Shown: one piece after another, positions 52,969-60,479 of the stretch
Layout: every line of letters begins with the position of its first letter
Numbering within the stretch: position 1 is the stretch's first letter
Assembly: GCF_009662475.1 (NCBI RefSeq)
Contig: NZ_CP045571.1
Location: 1,796,501-1,860,500, forward strand
DNA: 64,000 nucleotides
DNA from: Acidithiobacillus thiooxidans ATCC 19377
Lineage (GTDB): Bacteria > Pseudomonadota > Gammaproteobacteria > Acidithiobacillales > Acidithiobacillaceae
Reading direction: 5' to 3'
Position numbers and translations under genes: made by a program
The notes under the pieces: generated by a model
The model's database searches: none
Seen by the model: only the letters and a program-made list of their open reading frames with translations
What the model was told of the DNA's origin: nothing

Positions 52969-53448
52969 CTATAAAACCCGGAGGTACTCTGCCGGCAACG
53001 GGCTTTCCTGTTGCGCCTGCTTTTCACCATGGGCCACGAACAAATTAATCACCTGTCCGTGGGCCTGAATCAGGGTCACCACATTGGGATCATCACTGCG
53101 TTCTTCAATCATCACACCATCTGGAAGCAGGCTGACTTCCATATGCACTTTGTCATGTTGAGCAAAGAGCTCGGCAAAAGCCGGATCCCAAAAGCGCAGG
53201 CCAAAATTTTCGTGCAAGCGCTGTTTCATCGCAGGGACATGATCGTGCAATAAAGCCACCACCTCCGGATTGTGTGAACGGGTTCGCGAGCGAATCCCAT
53301 CAGGCAACATTTCCAGATCACGCTGAATATCATCATGCAGTGCCAGAAGACGATGGAAAACACTCTGGTCATGTTGATGACGAGCAGCCCTGATAGGATC
53401 ACGACCAGCCCCACGCATGCCAACATGCATATTCTGTTTTGAAAACAT
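52969..53448 (-). CDS. Hypothetical protein with two internal His-containing repeats
   Basis: A 159-residue soluble protein starting at ATG 53448 (AAGGAG seven bases upstream). Two repeats of about 50 residues can be aligned. The first runs HRLLALHDDIQRDLEMLPDG to NPEVVALLHDHVPAMKQRLH. The second runs FAELFAQHDKVHMEVSLLPD to DPNVVTLIQAHGQVINLFVA. Conserved positions are HD, LPDG, a Ser/Asp-Pro-x-VV and a later His. Conserved histidines suggest metal or heme binding, but I cannot name the family with certainty. Lies beside the regulator gene of the second cydAB locus. Confidence 0.6.
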   Translation of the reverse strand: MFSKQNMHVGMRGAGRDPIRAARHQHDQSVFHRLLALHDDIQRDLEMLPDGIRSRTRSHNPEVVALLHDHVPAMKQRLHENFGLRFWDPAFAELFAQHDKVHMEVSLLPDGVMIEERSDDPNVVTLIQAHGQVINLFVAHGEKQAQQESPLPAEYLRVL

Positions 53449-53812
53449 ATAGATACTCCTTAAATTAAGCATGTCGCCGCCCAGATGATTCATTCTACCG
53501 GTAGTGGCCGTGGGTGCTTTTTGCTCCATTGTTCCTTGCCTGTTGTTCTAAGGCTCATCCTGCTGTCAGGAGAGAACTCGCCCTACGGGCTCAAACATCT
53601 CCTCCTGACGGGCGCAGGACTTCACCAAGAACAACGACGGCCCAGAACAAAAGTCGCTGAAAAGCATCCACGGCAACTGCCGTTAGGTTCATCGGGACAG
53701 CTACATCAAAGGATTGGATATCTGGTGAACATATCATCATCAGAACTTACTTAGTGGTAAGTATCCTGCAGTCACCACAAAGCGGCATTGATAAAAATCA
53801 ATTTTGACTGAT
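53449..53812. other. 364-bp intergenic region with nested inverted repeats
   Basis: No convincing gene. GTCAGGAG (53565-53572) and CTCCTGAC (53602-53609) form an outer inverted repeat around an inner GCCC-TAC-GGGC (53580-53590). A short leftward frame (53692-53591, 33 codons) is open but has no family match I recognise. An FNR-type box is listed separately at its right end. Confidence 0.45.
53788..53801. promoter_or_regulatory. Perfect FNR-type box TTGATAAAAATCAA
   Basis: Matches the FNR consensus TTGAT-N4-ATCAA exactly. It lies between the end of the CRP/FNR-type gene and the two-repeat hypothetical gene, 340 bp before the latter's start. It may control that gene, or merely be part of the regulator's 3' hairpin region, because the half-sites also pair with each other. 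Confidence 0.4.
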
Positions 53813-54532
53813 TTAGTCGGGTTTATGCGCTTCAGACAGGCCGGCAATATGCGCAAGACTTTTTGGTTTCAAGATTTCCAGTTGACTGCCCTGCTCCTGA
53901 ATCAACGCCTTACGCTTAAAATCTGCCATAATCCGACTGACATGCTCGGTAGATAGCCCCAGAAAGGCGGCGATATCTGTTCGCGTTAACGGGAAAGGCA
54001 AACTGCGTAACTGCGGATAGCGCCGGGCCCATTGCAGTAAAAAAGTCGCCAGCCGGGCCTCGGCCCGTTTAGCGCCCAGCTCAATAATCCGTTCTTCACT
54101 TTTTTGCAGGGCGTCCTGCCAACGCTGCAAAATGGCCGCCCGAACTTTGGGCAGACGTTCCGACAAGCGCTGGAGTTCTGCCAGATCAAGTCGACAGAGC
54201 TGACTCGGAGCAAGAACGATAGCACTATGGCGATGATGTTCTCCCTGCATGCCTTCAAAACCAAGCAGATCTCCGTGATGGAGTAAACGAACGATAACGT
54301 CCTGACCACTTTCCAGAGAACATACCAGCTTCACCGCACCATTTCGCAAGGTATAAGCATATCGAGCAGGTTCTTTCATCCGATAAAGAACGTCCCCTTG
54401 CCGACCCTCTATATCCTGCACTTCCATCCCCAGACTGCAGAGTTCTTCGGTATTCAGTCCTGCAAATATACTTTGGTCGCGCATGCGACATTGCAGGCAA
54501 TCAGAACGTTTGCTGGCAATTTCGCTGTTCAT
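53813..54532 (-). CDS. CRP/FNR-family regulator with three FNR-like cysteines (locus 2)
   Basis: A 239-residue regulator starting at ATG 54532; a longer frame uses a TTG overlapping the upstream SPOR gene. It shares SDC-x2-C near the N-terminus (Cys12, Cys15), SIFAGLNTEELCSLGMEVQD, the cluster-region cysteine in SQLCRLDLAELQRL, and the helix-turn-helix RTDIAAFLGLSTEHVSRIMA with the regulator at 28825-29541. The FNR Cys29 position is Ser21. The FNR base-contact residues Glu-Ser-Arg are all kept here (TEHVSR), so it could read TTGAT-type sites. It is encoded divergently from cydAB locus 2, after a SPOR-domain gene. Confidence 0.85.
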   Translation of the reverse strand: MNSEIASKRSDCLQCRMRDQSIFAGLNTEELCSLGMEVQDIEGRQGDVLYRMKEPARYAYTLRNGAVKLVCSLESGQDVIVRLLHHGDLLGFEGMQGEHHRHSAIVLAPSQLCRLDLAELQRLSERLPKVRAAILQRWQDALQKSEERIIELGAKRAEARLATFLLQWARRYPQLRSLPFPLTRTDIAAFLGLSTEHVSRIMADFKRKALIQEQGSQLEILKPKSLAHIAGLSEAHKPD

Positions 54533-54540
54533 GAACCCAT

Positions 54541-55155
54541 TTATTGAGTAGCCCAATACTGTGGATAGGCACCCTTCTGCCTGGATTTTTTGCCAATTCC
54601 CGTGGCCGCTGATCCTGCCTCGCTTTTGCTGGATTGCGGCCCCACCAGCACCCGAAACAGGTGGTTAACGGAAAGCGTCCCCACGCAGGCTTTGACACCC
54701 ACTTTATCGACTTCTTGCAGCAATTGTTCAGCCATGGTGACTTTTCCAAAAGCACCCAGTTGCACATACCAACCGGCTTGCTGACAAGCATGGGGAATGG
54801 GTACCGGTTTAACGGCTGCGGGAACAGCTGACGCAACGTTGGCAGGGCCCGGAGATGACTCTGCGGACACCGGTGAAGTAGGAGAACGGGTTGCCGAAGT
54901 CAGTAACAGCGTTTTGGCTGTGGATACTGCTGAACCGGTCGGGGCAGACGTTTTCGGCAAGGTCAGGAATACACTGGTGGAATCTGAAGTGATCATTTTG
55001 ACTTTTCCAGGTTCGGAAACAGCCGAAGATTTCCAGATAAAGGAAACAAACAACAAAATGACCAGCAAAAAAATAATGAAAATCAGCACACCCAAGCGCA
55101 TGCGCCCGGTCTGCATCTCCCGGGTCGGTCTGGCGACATTATCTGTATTTTTCAT
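54541..55155 (-). CDS. SPOR-domain membrane-anchored protein
   Basis: A 204-residue protein starting at ATG 55155. A single membrane segment (LGVLIFIIFLLVILLFVSFI, about residues 20-40) is followed by a Ser/Thr/Pro/Ala-rich periplasmic linker and a C-terminal SPOR domain (WYVQLGAFGKVTMAEQLLQE, then KACVGTLSVNHLFRVLVGP), which binds denuded septal peptidoglycan. Its stop lies eight bases before the CRP/FNR-type regulator's ATG, so they are co-transcribed. Why a cell-wall protein is coupled to this regulator is unclear. Confidence 0.85.
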   Translation of the reverse strand: MKNTDNVARPTREMQTGRMRLGVLIFIIFLLVILLFVSFIWKSSAVSEPGKVKMITSDSTSVFLTLPKTSAPTGSAVSTAKTLLLTSATRSPTSPVSAESSPGPANVASAVPAAVKPVPIPHACQQAGWYVQLGAFGKVTMAEQLLQEVDKVGVKACVGTLSVNHLFRVLVGPQSSKSEAGSAATGIGKKSRQKGAYPQYWATQ

Positions 55156-55244
55156 GTGTTTTTGGCGGTTCACCCGCGCTCCGCAGCTCAGCAAGGTACG
55201 CCCATACTACAATTTTGATCGGCACAAGCCTAGCTTGAAGAGTC

Positions 55245-55303
55245 TGGTTTATATAAACCAATGCGGTTGATATAAACCAATTCATCATGGGTGAAATAAA
55301 CCA
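55245..55303. promoter_or_regulatory. Three tandem TGGTT-N6-AACCA-type palindromes upstream of cydA (locus 2)
   Basis: Site 1 (55245-55260) is the perfect palindrome TGGTTTATATAAACCA; site 2 (55264-55279) is CGGTTGATATAAACCA; site 3 (55288-55303) is TGGGTGAAATAAACCA. Centres are 19 and 24 bp apart. They lie between the divergent SPOR-regulator and cydAB transcription units, and match the single site upstream of cydA locus 1. Confidence 0.65.
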
Positions 55304-55443
55304 AAAGCAACCGACGCATCATTACATAATAATATAAGACCATGTTTTTATATGACTCATATCCGAGCAATTCAGTCAGGAACAAAAGATGCTTTTATCC
55401 CCGGTAGTAACACCTAAAAACAACCGTTCACGAGGATTCAACT

Positions 55444-56892
55444 ATGATTATTGAAGACACTTTACCCGTGCTTCTCAGTCGCCTCGATTTTGCCTTCATC
55501 ACCTCCATGCATATTCTCTGGACTCCGGTGACCATTGGCATGTCCTGGCTGCTATTTTTTCTGGAGGTGGCCTGGCTGAAGACCGGCAATGAACACTGGT
55601 ACCGCCTGCAGCGCTTCTTTGAAAAGCTTTTTATCGTCAATTTCGGCGCTGGTGTGGCCACGGGCGTGACCATGGAAATGGCCTTCGGCATTTTGTACGG
55701 CCCTTTCTCCCAGGCTGTTGGCCCTTTTTTCGGAAACATTCTCGGCTTTGAAACCATCACCGCCTTCATGTACGAGGCCGGCTTCATTGGCCTGATGATT
55801 TTTGGCTGGGGCAAAATCGGCAAGGGCATGCATGCTTTTGCAACCTTCAACGTGGCCCTTTCATCCAGTCTTTCAGCCATGTGGATTCTGGTCGCCAACG
55901 GCTGGATGCAGTCTCCCACCGGAATTCAACTGAAAGATGGGCTGTTTCAGGTCACCAACTGGTGGCAAGCCATTTTTAACCCGAACTTTAATATCGGCTT
56001 CCCGCATATGTGGGTAGCTACCGTAGAATTAGCCCTGTTTTTCTTCGCGGCGGTCAGCGCCTGGTTTATTTTGAAAAATCGCCAGGCCAATTTGTTTACC
56101 AAACTCTTGAAGCCGACTTTGCTGGCACTGATCATCATCACCCCGCTGCAGATTTTTATTGGTGATGAACTGGGTCGGGAAGTGGCACACGACCAGCCCA
56201 CCTCTCTCGCGGCCATGGAAGGCCATTTCCACACCTATCTGCCTGATGGTAAGCCCAACACCAGCTGGAATCTGATTGCCATTCCAGATGTTTCAGCAGG
56301 AAAAAATCTGTTCTCCATCCAGATTCCTCATGTTCTCAGCTTGCTCGAAACCCATACCTGGGACGGAGTAGTCACCGGTATGGATCATTTTGCTCCGAAT
56401 GATCGACCCAATGTCTGGGTGCCCTTTTATGCCTTCAGGGTGATGGTCGCCATCGGCTTCTTCCTGTTTTTCATGGCACTCTGGGGTAACTGGTTGCGCT
56501 TGCGGGGGAAATTGACTGCAGAACATTTGCGTAAGAATCCGTTGTTCCTGCGTCTGCTGGTGTTCAGTGGATTCCTGCCCTATCTCGCCGTCTGGACCGG
56601 CTGGTGGACACGTGAAATAGGCCGTCAGCCCTGGGTTGTTTATAACCTGATGCGGACTTGGCAGGGTGTCAGCCATATGGGAGTCACTGCTGAATCCTTC
56701 TGGCTGATTGGCTACATCATTTTCGAACTGATGGTTTGGGGGGGTGCCTGGTACTTCTTTACCCGGGTTATCCAAAAAGGACCCGATATGACCAGCCCGG
56801 TCATTGGTGCTTCGGATCATGATGCCCATCCATCCGGTGGCGGAATTGCCAAGCCGACTTTCGCCAAACCGATAATGAACAAGCTGAACTGA
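55444..56892 (+). CDS. cydA: Cytochrome bd-type ubiquinol oxidase subunit I (locus 2)
   Basis: A 482-residue CydA, closely related to the one at 31369-32823 over its whole length. His23 (ITSMHILWT), the His in FPHMWVA, the Met in VSHMGVTAE and TGWWTREIGRQPWVVYNLMR mark the heme and quinol sites. It has the same AKPTFAKP-like tail. GAGGAT precedes the ATG at suitable spacing. It is followed 11 bp later by cydB. Having a second complete copy suggests oxidases expressed under different oxygen or acid conditions. Confidence 0.95.
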   Translation: MIIEDTLPVLLSRLDFAFITSMHILWTPVTIGMSWLLFFLEVAWLKTGNEHWYRLQRFFEKLFIVNFGAGVATGVTMEMAFGILYGPFSQAVGPFFGNILGFETITAFMYEAGFIGLMIFGWGKIGKGMHAFATFNVALSSSLSAMWILVANGWMQSPTGIQLKDGLFQVTNWWQAIFNPNFNIGFPHMWVATVELALFFFAAVSAWFILKNRQANLFTKLLKPTLLALIIITPLQIFIGDELGREVAHDQPTSLAAMEGHFHTYLPDGKPNTSWNLIAIPDVSAGKNLFSIQIPHVLSLLETHTWDGVVTGMDHFAPNDRPNVWVPFYAFRVMVAIGFFLFFMALWGNWLRLRGKLTAEHLRKNPLFLRLLVFSGFLPYLAVWTGWWTREIGRQPWVVYNLMRTWQGVSHMGVTAESFWLIGYIIFELMVWGGAWYFFTRVIQKGPDMTSPVIGASDHDAHPSGGGIAKPTFAKPIMNKLN

Positions 56893-56903
56893 GGACCGAT
56901 ACC

Positions 56904-57983
56904 ATGCATGAAATATTTCGCATTCATAGCACCTTAAGTACATTCTGGTGGATTTTGTTAGGGGTTTTCTTCGTCATTTATATTGTTCTCGACGGCGCGG
57001 ATCTGGGGGCCGGCGTATTTTCCCTGCTCCTCAACAACGAGAATGATCGGGCGGCCGTCATGTCCTCCATGGCGGGCACCTGGGATGCCAATGAAACCTG
57101 GCTGGTGGTGGCCGGTGGCGTGATTTTCGGGGCCTTTCCTCTGGTTTATGGGTCCACATTCAATTATCTGATGATCCCGTTGATGTTTGCGCTCTGGGGC
57201 ATCATTTCCCGGGCGGTGGCCTTTGAATTTCATGTCCACGCCAAAAGCAGCCGCAAATTCTGGGGCTTCATGTTTGGCCTTGGCAGTCTGGTCGCGGCCC
57301 TTTTTGCGGGGATTGCACTTGGAGCTACCTTGCTGGGCTTTCCGATGAATACCGGCAACGCGCAAGGCATTCAGGTGGCCAATGACCCGTTTGTGAATAC
57401 GGTTCCGCACTTTTCCGGCAACGCCCTGAGCTTTCTTTCTGCTTTCAGCATCTGGACAGGCATTGGGGCGTTGATCGCCGGCGGTCTGGCAGGCACCTTG
57501 TACCTTTGTGCCCGTTTTGAGCAGGATGATCCCATCTACCAGAAGGCTCACAAGTCTGCCACTCTGTTTTCTTTCCTGGCGCTGGCGGCGGTAGTCATCA
57601 CCTTGATCTGGTCCTACGCGATCATGCCCGATGCCGCCAAGTGGACGGGGAGCGGCTGGTTCGGCTGGCTGATTTTGCTCATTGCCATCCTGATTTCTGC
57701 CTACAAAATGATGAGCAATCACGCAGCCCACCGTGATTTCGCCGCACTGCTCTGGTGTGGCGCCATTGTGTTGTTCATGTGGGGCGGGATGTGGGCCACC
57801 AATTTCCCCTACATCATTCCGCAGACCTGGACCATCAGTCAGGGCGGCAATCCGGCTAATGACCTGGCCATCCTGACCCTGTTCATGACGGGATTCGTGC
57901 CGGTCATGATTACTTACAACATCTATCAGATCTGGGTGTTTCGCAAGCGCATCACCCATCTGGCCGGTTATGAAAGTCATTAA
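56904..57983 (+). CDS. cydB: Cytochrome bd-type ubiquinol oxidase subunit II (locus 2)
   Basis: A 359-residue CydB with GAGGAC upstream of ATG 56904. FVIYIVLDGADLGAGVFSLL, GTWDANETWLVVAGGVIFGA, SRAVAFEFHVHAKSS and a C-terminal FRKRITHLAGYESH match the paralogue at 30246-31328. The transcript ends at a GNRA-loop terminator 27 bp downstream. Confidence 0.95.
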   Translation: MHEIFRIHSTLSTFWWILLGVFFVIYIVLDGADLGAGVFSLLLNNENDRAAVMSSMAGTWDANETWLVVAGGVIFGAFPLVYGSTFNYLMIPLMFALWGIISRAVAFEFHVHAKSSRKFWGFMFGLGSLVAALFAGIALGATLLGFPMNTGNAQGIQVANDPFVNTVPHFSGNALSFLSAFSIWTGIGALIAGGLAGTLYLCARFEQDDPIYQKAHKSATLFSFLALAAVVITLIWSYAIMPDAAKWTGSGWFGWLILLIAILISAYKMMSNHAAHRDFAALLWCGAIVLFMWGGMWATNFPYIIPQTWTISQGGNPANDLAILTLFMTGFVPVMITYNIYQIWVFRKRITHLAGYESH

Positions 57984-58009
57984 GTCATTTCCCTGGTGAT
58001 GTTCCGTTT

Positions 58010-58032
58010 GGGGCCGCAAGGCCCCTTTTTTT
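58010..58032 (+). terminator. Rho-independent terminator after cydB (locus 2)
   Basis: GGGGCC-GCAA-GGCCCC (58010-58025) forms a six-pair stem with a GNRA tetraloop, followed by seven T residues. It closes the second cydAB operon. Confidence 0.92.
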
Positions 58033-58121
58033 AGCTTCACATAATCGTATGAAAATGTTCTATAATGATCAGGTATAATTTACTTTTACCTTGGCAACAC
58101 AAACTAAACAGGAGTCCTGAG

Positions 58122-58949
58122 ATGTCCAGGAATAAAAAAAATAGTACGATGCGGTCACTTCAAGATGATGCGCACGAAAAAAATCATCTTGATGAAAAAG
58201 CCCATTACAAGGCAGAACTGCGGGCCCTCCAGATTGAGCTGGTCAAGTTGCAAAGAGATATTATTCGTAAAAATGAAAAAATACTGGTGATACTCGAAGG
58301 TCGGGATTCAGCCGGCAAGGATGGGTCCATCAAACGCATTATCGAACACCTCAGTCCTCGCGAAACCCGGGTGGTTGCATTAAGCAAGCCTTCGGACAGG
58401 GAAGTAAGTCAGTGGTTTTTTCAGCGCTACATAGAACACCTGCCCTCAGCCGCAGAAATGGTCTTTTTCAACCGCAGTTGGTATAACCGTGCAGGCGTTG
58501 AAAAGGTGATGGGATTCTGTACAGACCAGCAATACGAAGAGTTTTTCGCCGAAGTCAATAATTTTGAAGGGATGCTGGTGCGTTCCGGCATTCATCTATT
58601 CAAGTTCTATCTGGATATTTCGCGCGACGAGCAAAAACAACGCCTTGAAGCGCGCAAAGATGATCCACTCAAACAGTGGAAAACCAGTCCCATTGATGAA
58701 AAAGCTTTGAAACATTGGAAGGATTATAGCGAAGCACGCAATATCATGTTTGCCCGCAGTCATTCTCCTTTCGCCCCTTGGATTATCGTCAATGCCAATG
58801 ATAAAAAGATAGCCCGGTTGCAACTCATCAAAGGGCTTTTGAGCCGGCTATCCTACACAGACAAGGATGAAATGCGGGTACTTCCTGACCAATCCATCAT
58901 TTTTGAATATGAATCCCTTTATCTGGATAATGGGATGATCCAGGAATAA
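58122..58949 (+). CDS. ppk2: Polyphosphate kinase 2 (class I PPK2-type)
   Basis: A 275-residue PPK2 starting at ATG 58122 (AGGAG seven bases upstream). Walker A ILEGRDSAGKDGSIKRI, the lid-region ETRVVALSKPSDREVSQWFF, Walker B-type AEMVFFNRSWYNRAGVEKV and QKQRLEARKDDPLKQWKTSP are the diagnostic PPK2 stretches. It transfers phosphate between polyphosphate and nucleotides, usually polyphosphate to ADP or GDP. In this energy cluster it adds a polyphosphate-driven source of ATP. Two TATAAT hexamers at 58061 and 58074 are possible -10 boxes. Confidence 0.92.
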   Translation: MSRNKKNSTMRSLQDDAHEKNHLDEKAHYKAELRALQIELVKLQRDIIRKNEKILVILEGRDSAGKDGSIKRIIEHLSPRETRVVALSKPSDREVSQWFFQRYIEHLPSAAEMVFFNRSWYNRAGVEKVMGFCTDQQYEEFFAEVNNFEGMLVRSGIHLFKFYLDISRDEQKQRLEARKDDPLKQWKTSPIDEKALKHWKDYSEARNIMFARSHSPFAPWIIVNANDKKIARLQLIKGLLSRLSYTDKDEMRVLPDQSIIFEYESLYLDNGMIQE

Positions 58950-59001
58950 TGACACATCCATCTTCAATACTTTACCCATTTGATTTTGCCCAGGAGGAAA
59001 T

Positions 59002-59346
59002 ATGTCCATCATCGATTTACCGTCAGCTTTGACTCGCGCCCTCTCCCTCAAAAACGAGGACTCCCTGGATGCGGCAACCATTGCGGCAGCAGAACAACTC
59101 AGCAAAAAAGAAGGATTATCCCTGGATGCTGCCGTGGGCGTTTTCGGCAACGATCAACTTGTTGAACTGATTGGTTTCCTGAATGACAGTATGAGCTGTG
59201 AACAACTTTCTGCCCTCTGTGATCCGGAAAGCTACGATGCGGAACAGGCTCGGGAATGGGAGGTCACCAAGGATCAATACCTGCTTGCCCATGAAATTGC
59301 CGTCCTGAGCCACCGTGTGGCCAAGCAGCGAGATACAACCAAGTAA
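59002..59346 (+). CDS. Hypothetical protein between ppk2 and aldolase genes
   Basis: A 114-residue acidic, helical protein with AGGAGG directly ahead of ATG 59002. It begins MSIIDLPSALTRALSLKNED and contains DAATIAAAEQLSKKEGLSLD. No cysteine cluster apart from SCEQLSALCD, no membrane segment, and I recognise no family. It follows ppk2 by 52 bp on the same strand, so it is probably co-transcribed. Confidence 0.6.
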   Translation: MSIIDLPSALTRALSLKNEDSLDAATIAAAEQLSKKEGLSLDAAVGVFGNDQLVELIGFLNDSMSCEQLSALCDPESYDAEQAREWEVTKDQYLLAHEIAVLSHRVAKQRDTTK

Positions 59347-59379
59347 AATTCTCAGGCCAAAGCACTCCATTGCAGCAAC

Positions 59380-59423
59380 GAGATGGACCAAAACGCTCAC
59401 GATTCACGTCCATCTCCTATAAT
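59380..59423 (+). promoter_or_regulatory. Inverted repeat plus -10-like TATAAT upstream of aldolase gene
   Basis: GAGATGGAC (59380-59388) and GTCCATCTC (59408-59416) are perfect reverse complements; TATAAT follows at 59418-59423, 47 bp before the aldolase ATG. It could be an operator over a promoter, or a terminator of the preceding gene overlapping a new promoter. Confidence 0.45.
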
Positions 59424-59469
59424 CAGGTCAACCGCATTTCCCTTTTAGCCATGAAAGGAGTTAGCAGGC

Positions 59470-60390
59470 ATGTCTCAATTCAAGCACCCTCCCTTGGGTA
59501 TCCCCACAGACAGCGCTAAACGCTGGACAGAAAACTACCAACTCGCCACGCAAGGAAGCGGGCGTCTTTTTTTGATGGCGGGCGACCAGAAGGTCGAGCA
59601 TCTGAATGATGATTTTGTCGGAGGTCAGGTTGCTGCAGATGATGCTGATCCTGAACATCTTTTTCGGATTGCCAGTGCGGCACCGGTAGGTTGCTTCGCG
59701 GCTCAGATGGGGCTGATCAGCCACTATGGAATGGATTATCCTGAAGTGCCCTATCTGCTGAAACTCAACAGCAAAACCCATTTAGTGAAAACTGCCCAGC
59801 GTGATCCGGCCAGTTTGCAGTGGCAGAGCATGGCCCAGGTGCGTGATTTTGTCCGGCACTCCGGCCTGAAAATTGTAGGCGTCGGTTATACCATCTATCC
59901 CGGTTCACTATATGAGCCCGAGATGTTGACCGAAGCCGCGCGCATTATCCAGGATGCCCACGCCATGGGTCTTTTGGCCGTTATCTGGGCTTATCCGCGC
60001 GGACAGGCTGTAGGCGACAAGGAACAGGATCCGCACATGATTGCCGGAGCCAGCGGCCTCGTTGCCTGCCTCGGCGCTGATTTTGCGAAGGTGAATCCAC
60101 CTTTGGATGCACAGGGAAACATGGATGCCCGCCTGCTGGGTGAGGCCGTTGCGGCAGCTGGACGTACTCAGGTCATTTGCGCCGGGGGCTCAGAAACCGA
60201 CTCTGAATCCTTCTTGCAACGTCTGCATGCACAAATACATATTGGTGGGACCCAGGGCTGTGCCACAGGCCGAAATGTCCATCAACGCAGTCAACCGGAT
60301 GCTGTACACTTTTGTCAGGCGATCCATGCCCTGGTCGTCAAAAATCAGAGCGTGGAAGAAGCTGCAAAACTTTTGGGAGAAGCGTCTTAA
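59470..60390 (+). CDS. Class I fructose-bisphosphate aldolase (DhnA/FbaB type)
   Basis: A 306-residue archaeal-type class I aldolase with AAGGAG before ATG 59470. FLMAGDQKVEHLNDDF, IVGVGYTIYPGSLYE, AVIWAYPRGQAVGDKE, the Schiff-base Lys207 in GADFAKVNPPLDA and IHIGGTQGCATGRNVHQR (phosphate-binding Gly-rich and Arg) are present. It cleaves fructose 1,6-bisphosphate to triose phosphates without a metal. With PfkB, enolase and pyruvate kinase in the same window it completes much of a glycolytic set. DhnA-type aldolases can also serve aromatic biosynthesis, so specificity is inferred. Confidence 0.87.
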   Translation: MSQFKHPPLGIPTDSAKRWTENYQLATQGSGRLFLMAGDQKVEHLNDDFVGGQVAADDADPEHLFRIASAAPVGCFAAQMGLISHYGMDYPEVPYLLKLNSKTHLVKTAQRDPASLQWQSMAQVRDFVRHSGLKIVGVGYTIYPGSLYEPEMLTEAARIIQDAHAMGLLAVIWAYPRGQAVGDKEQDPHMIAGASGLVACLGADFAKVNPPLDAQGNMDARLLGEAVAAAGRTQVICAGGSETDSESFLQRLHAQIHIGGTQGCATGRNVHQRSQPDAVHFCQAIHALVVKNQSVEEAAKLLGEAS

Positions 60391-60479
60391 TCAACCCGAT
60401 GGGCCATACCCGCTGGCGTTTGTGAATGCCCACCAGCACCCCCGGCAAATTAACACCCTGACATAACGGAGAAAAGTGA

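Noticed and set aside
53591-53692. 33-codon leftward frame as an insertion sequence remnant
   Set aside because: It is open and hydrophobic, but I could not match it to any transposase and no terminal inverted repeats are visible.
56958-58040. 360-codon leftward frame opposite cydB
   Set aside because: Mirror of the cydB coding frame, with a composition typical of antisense translation.
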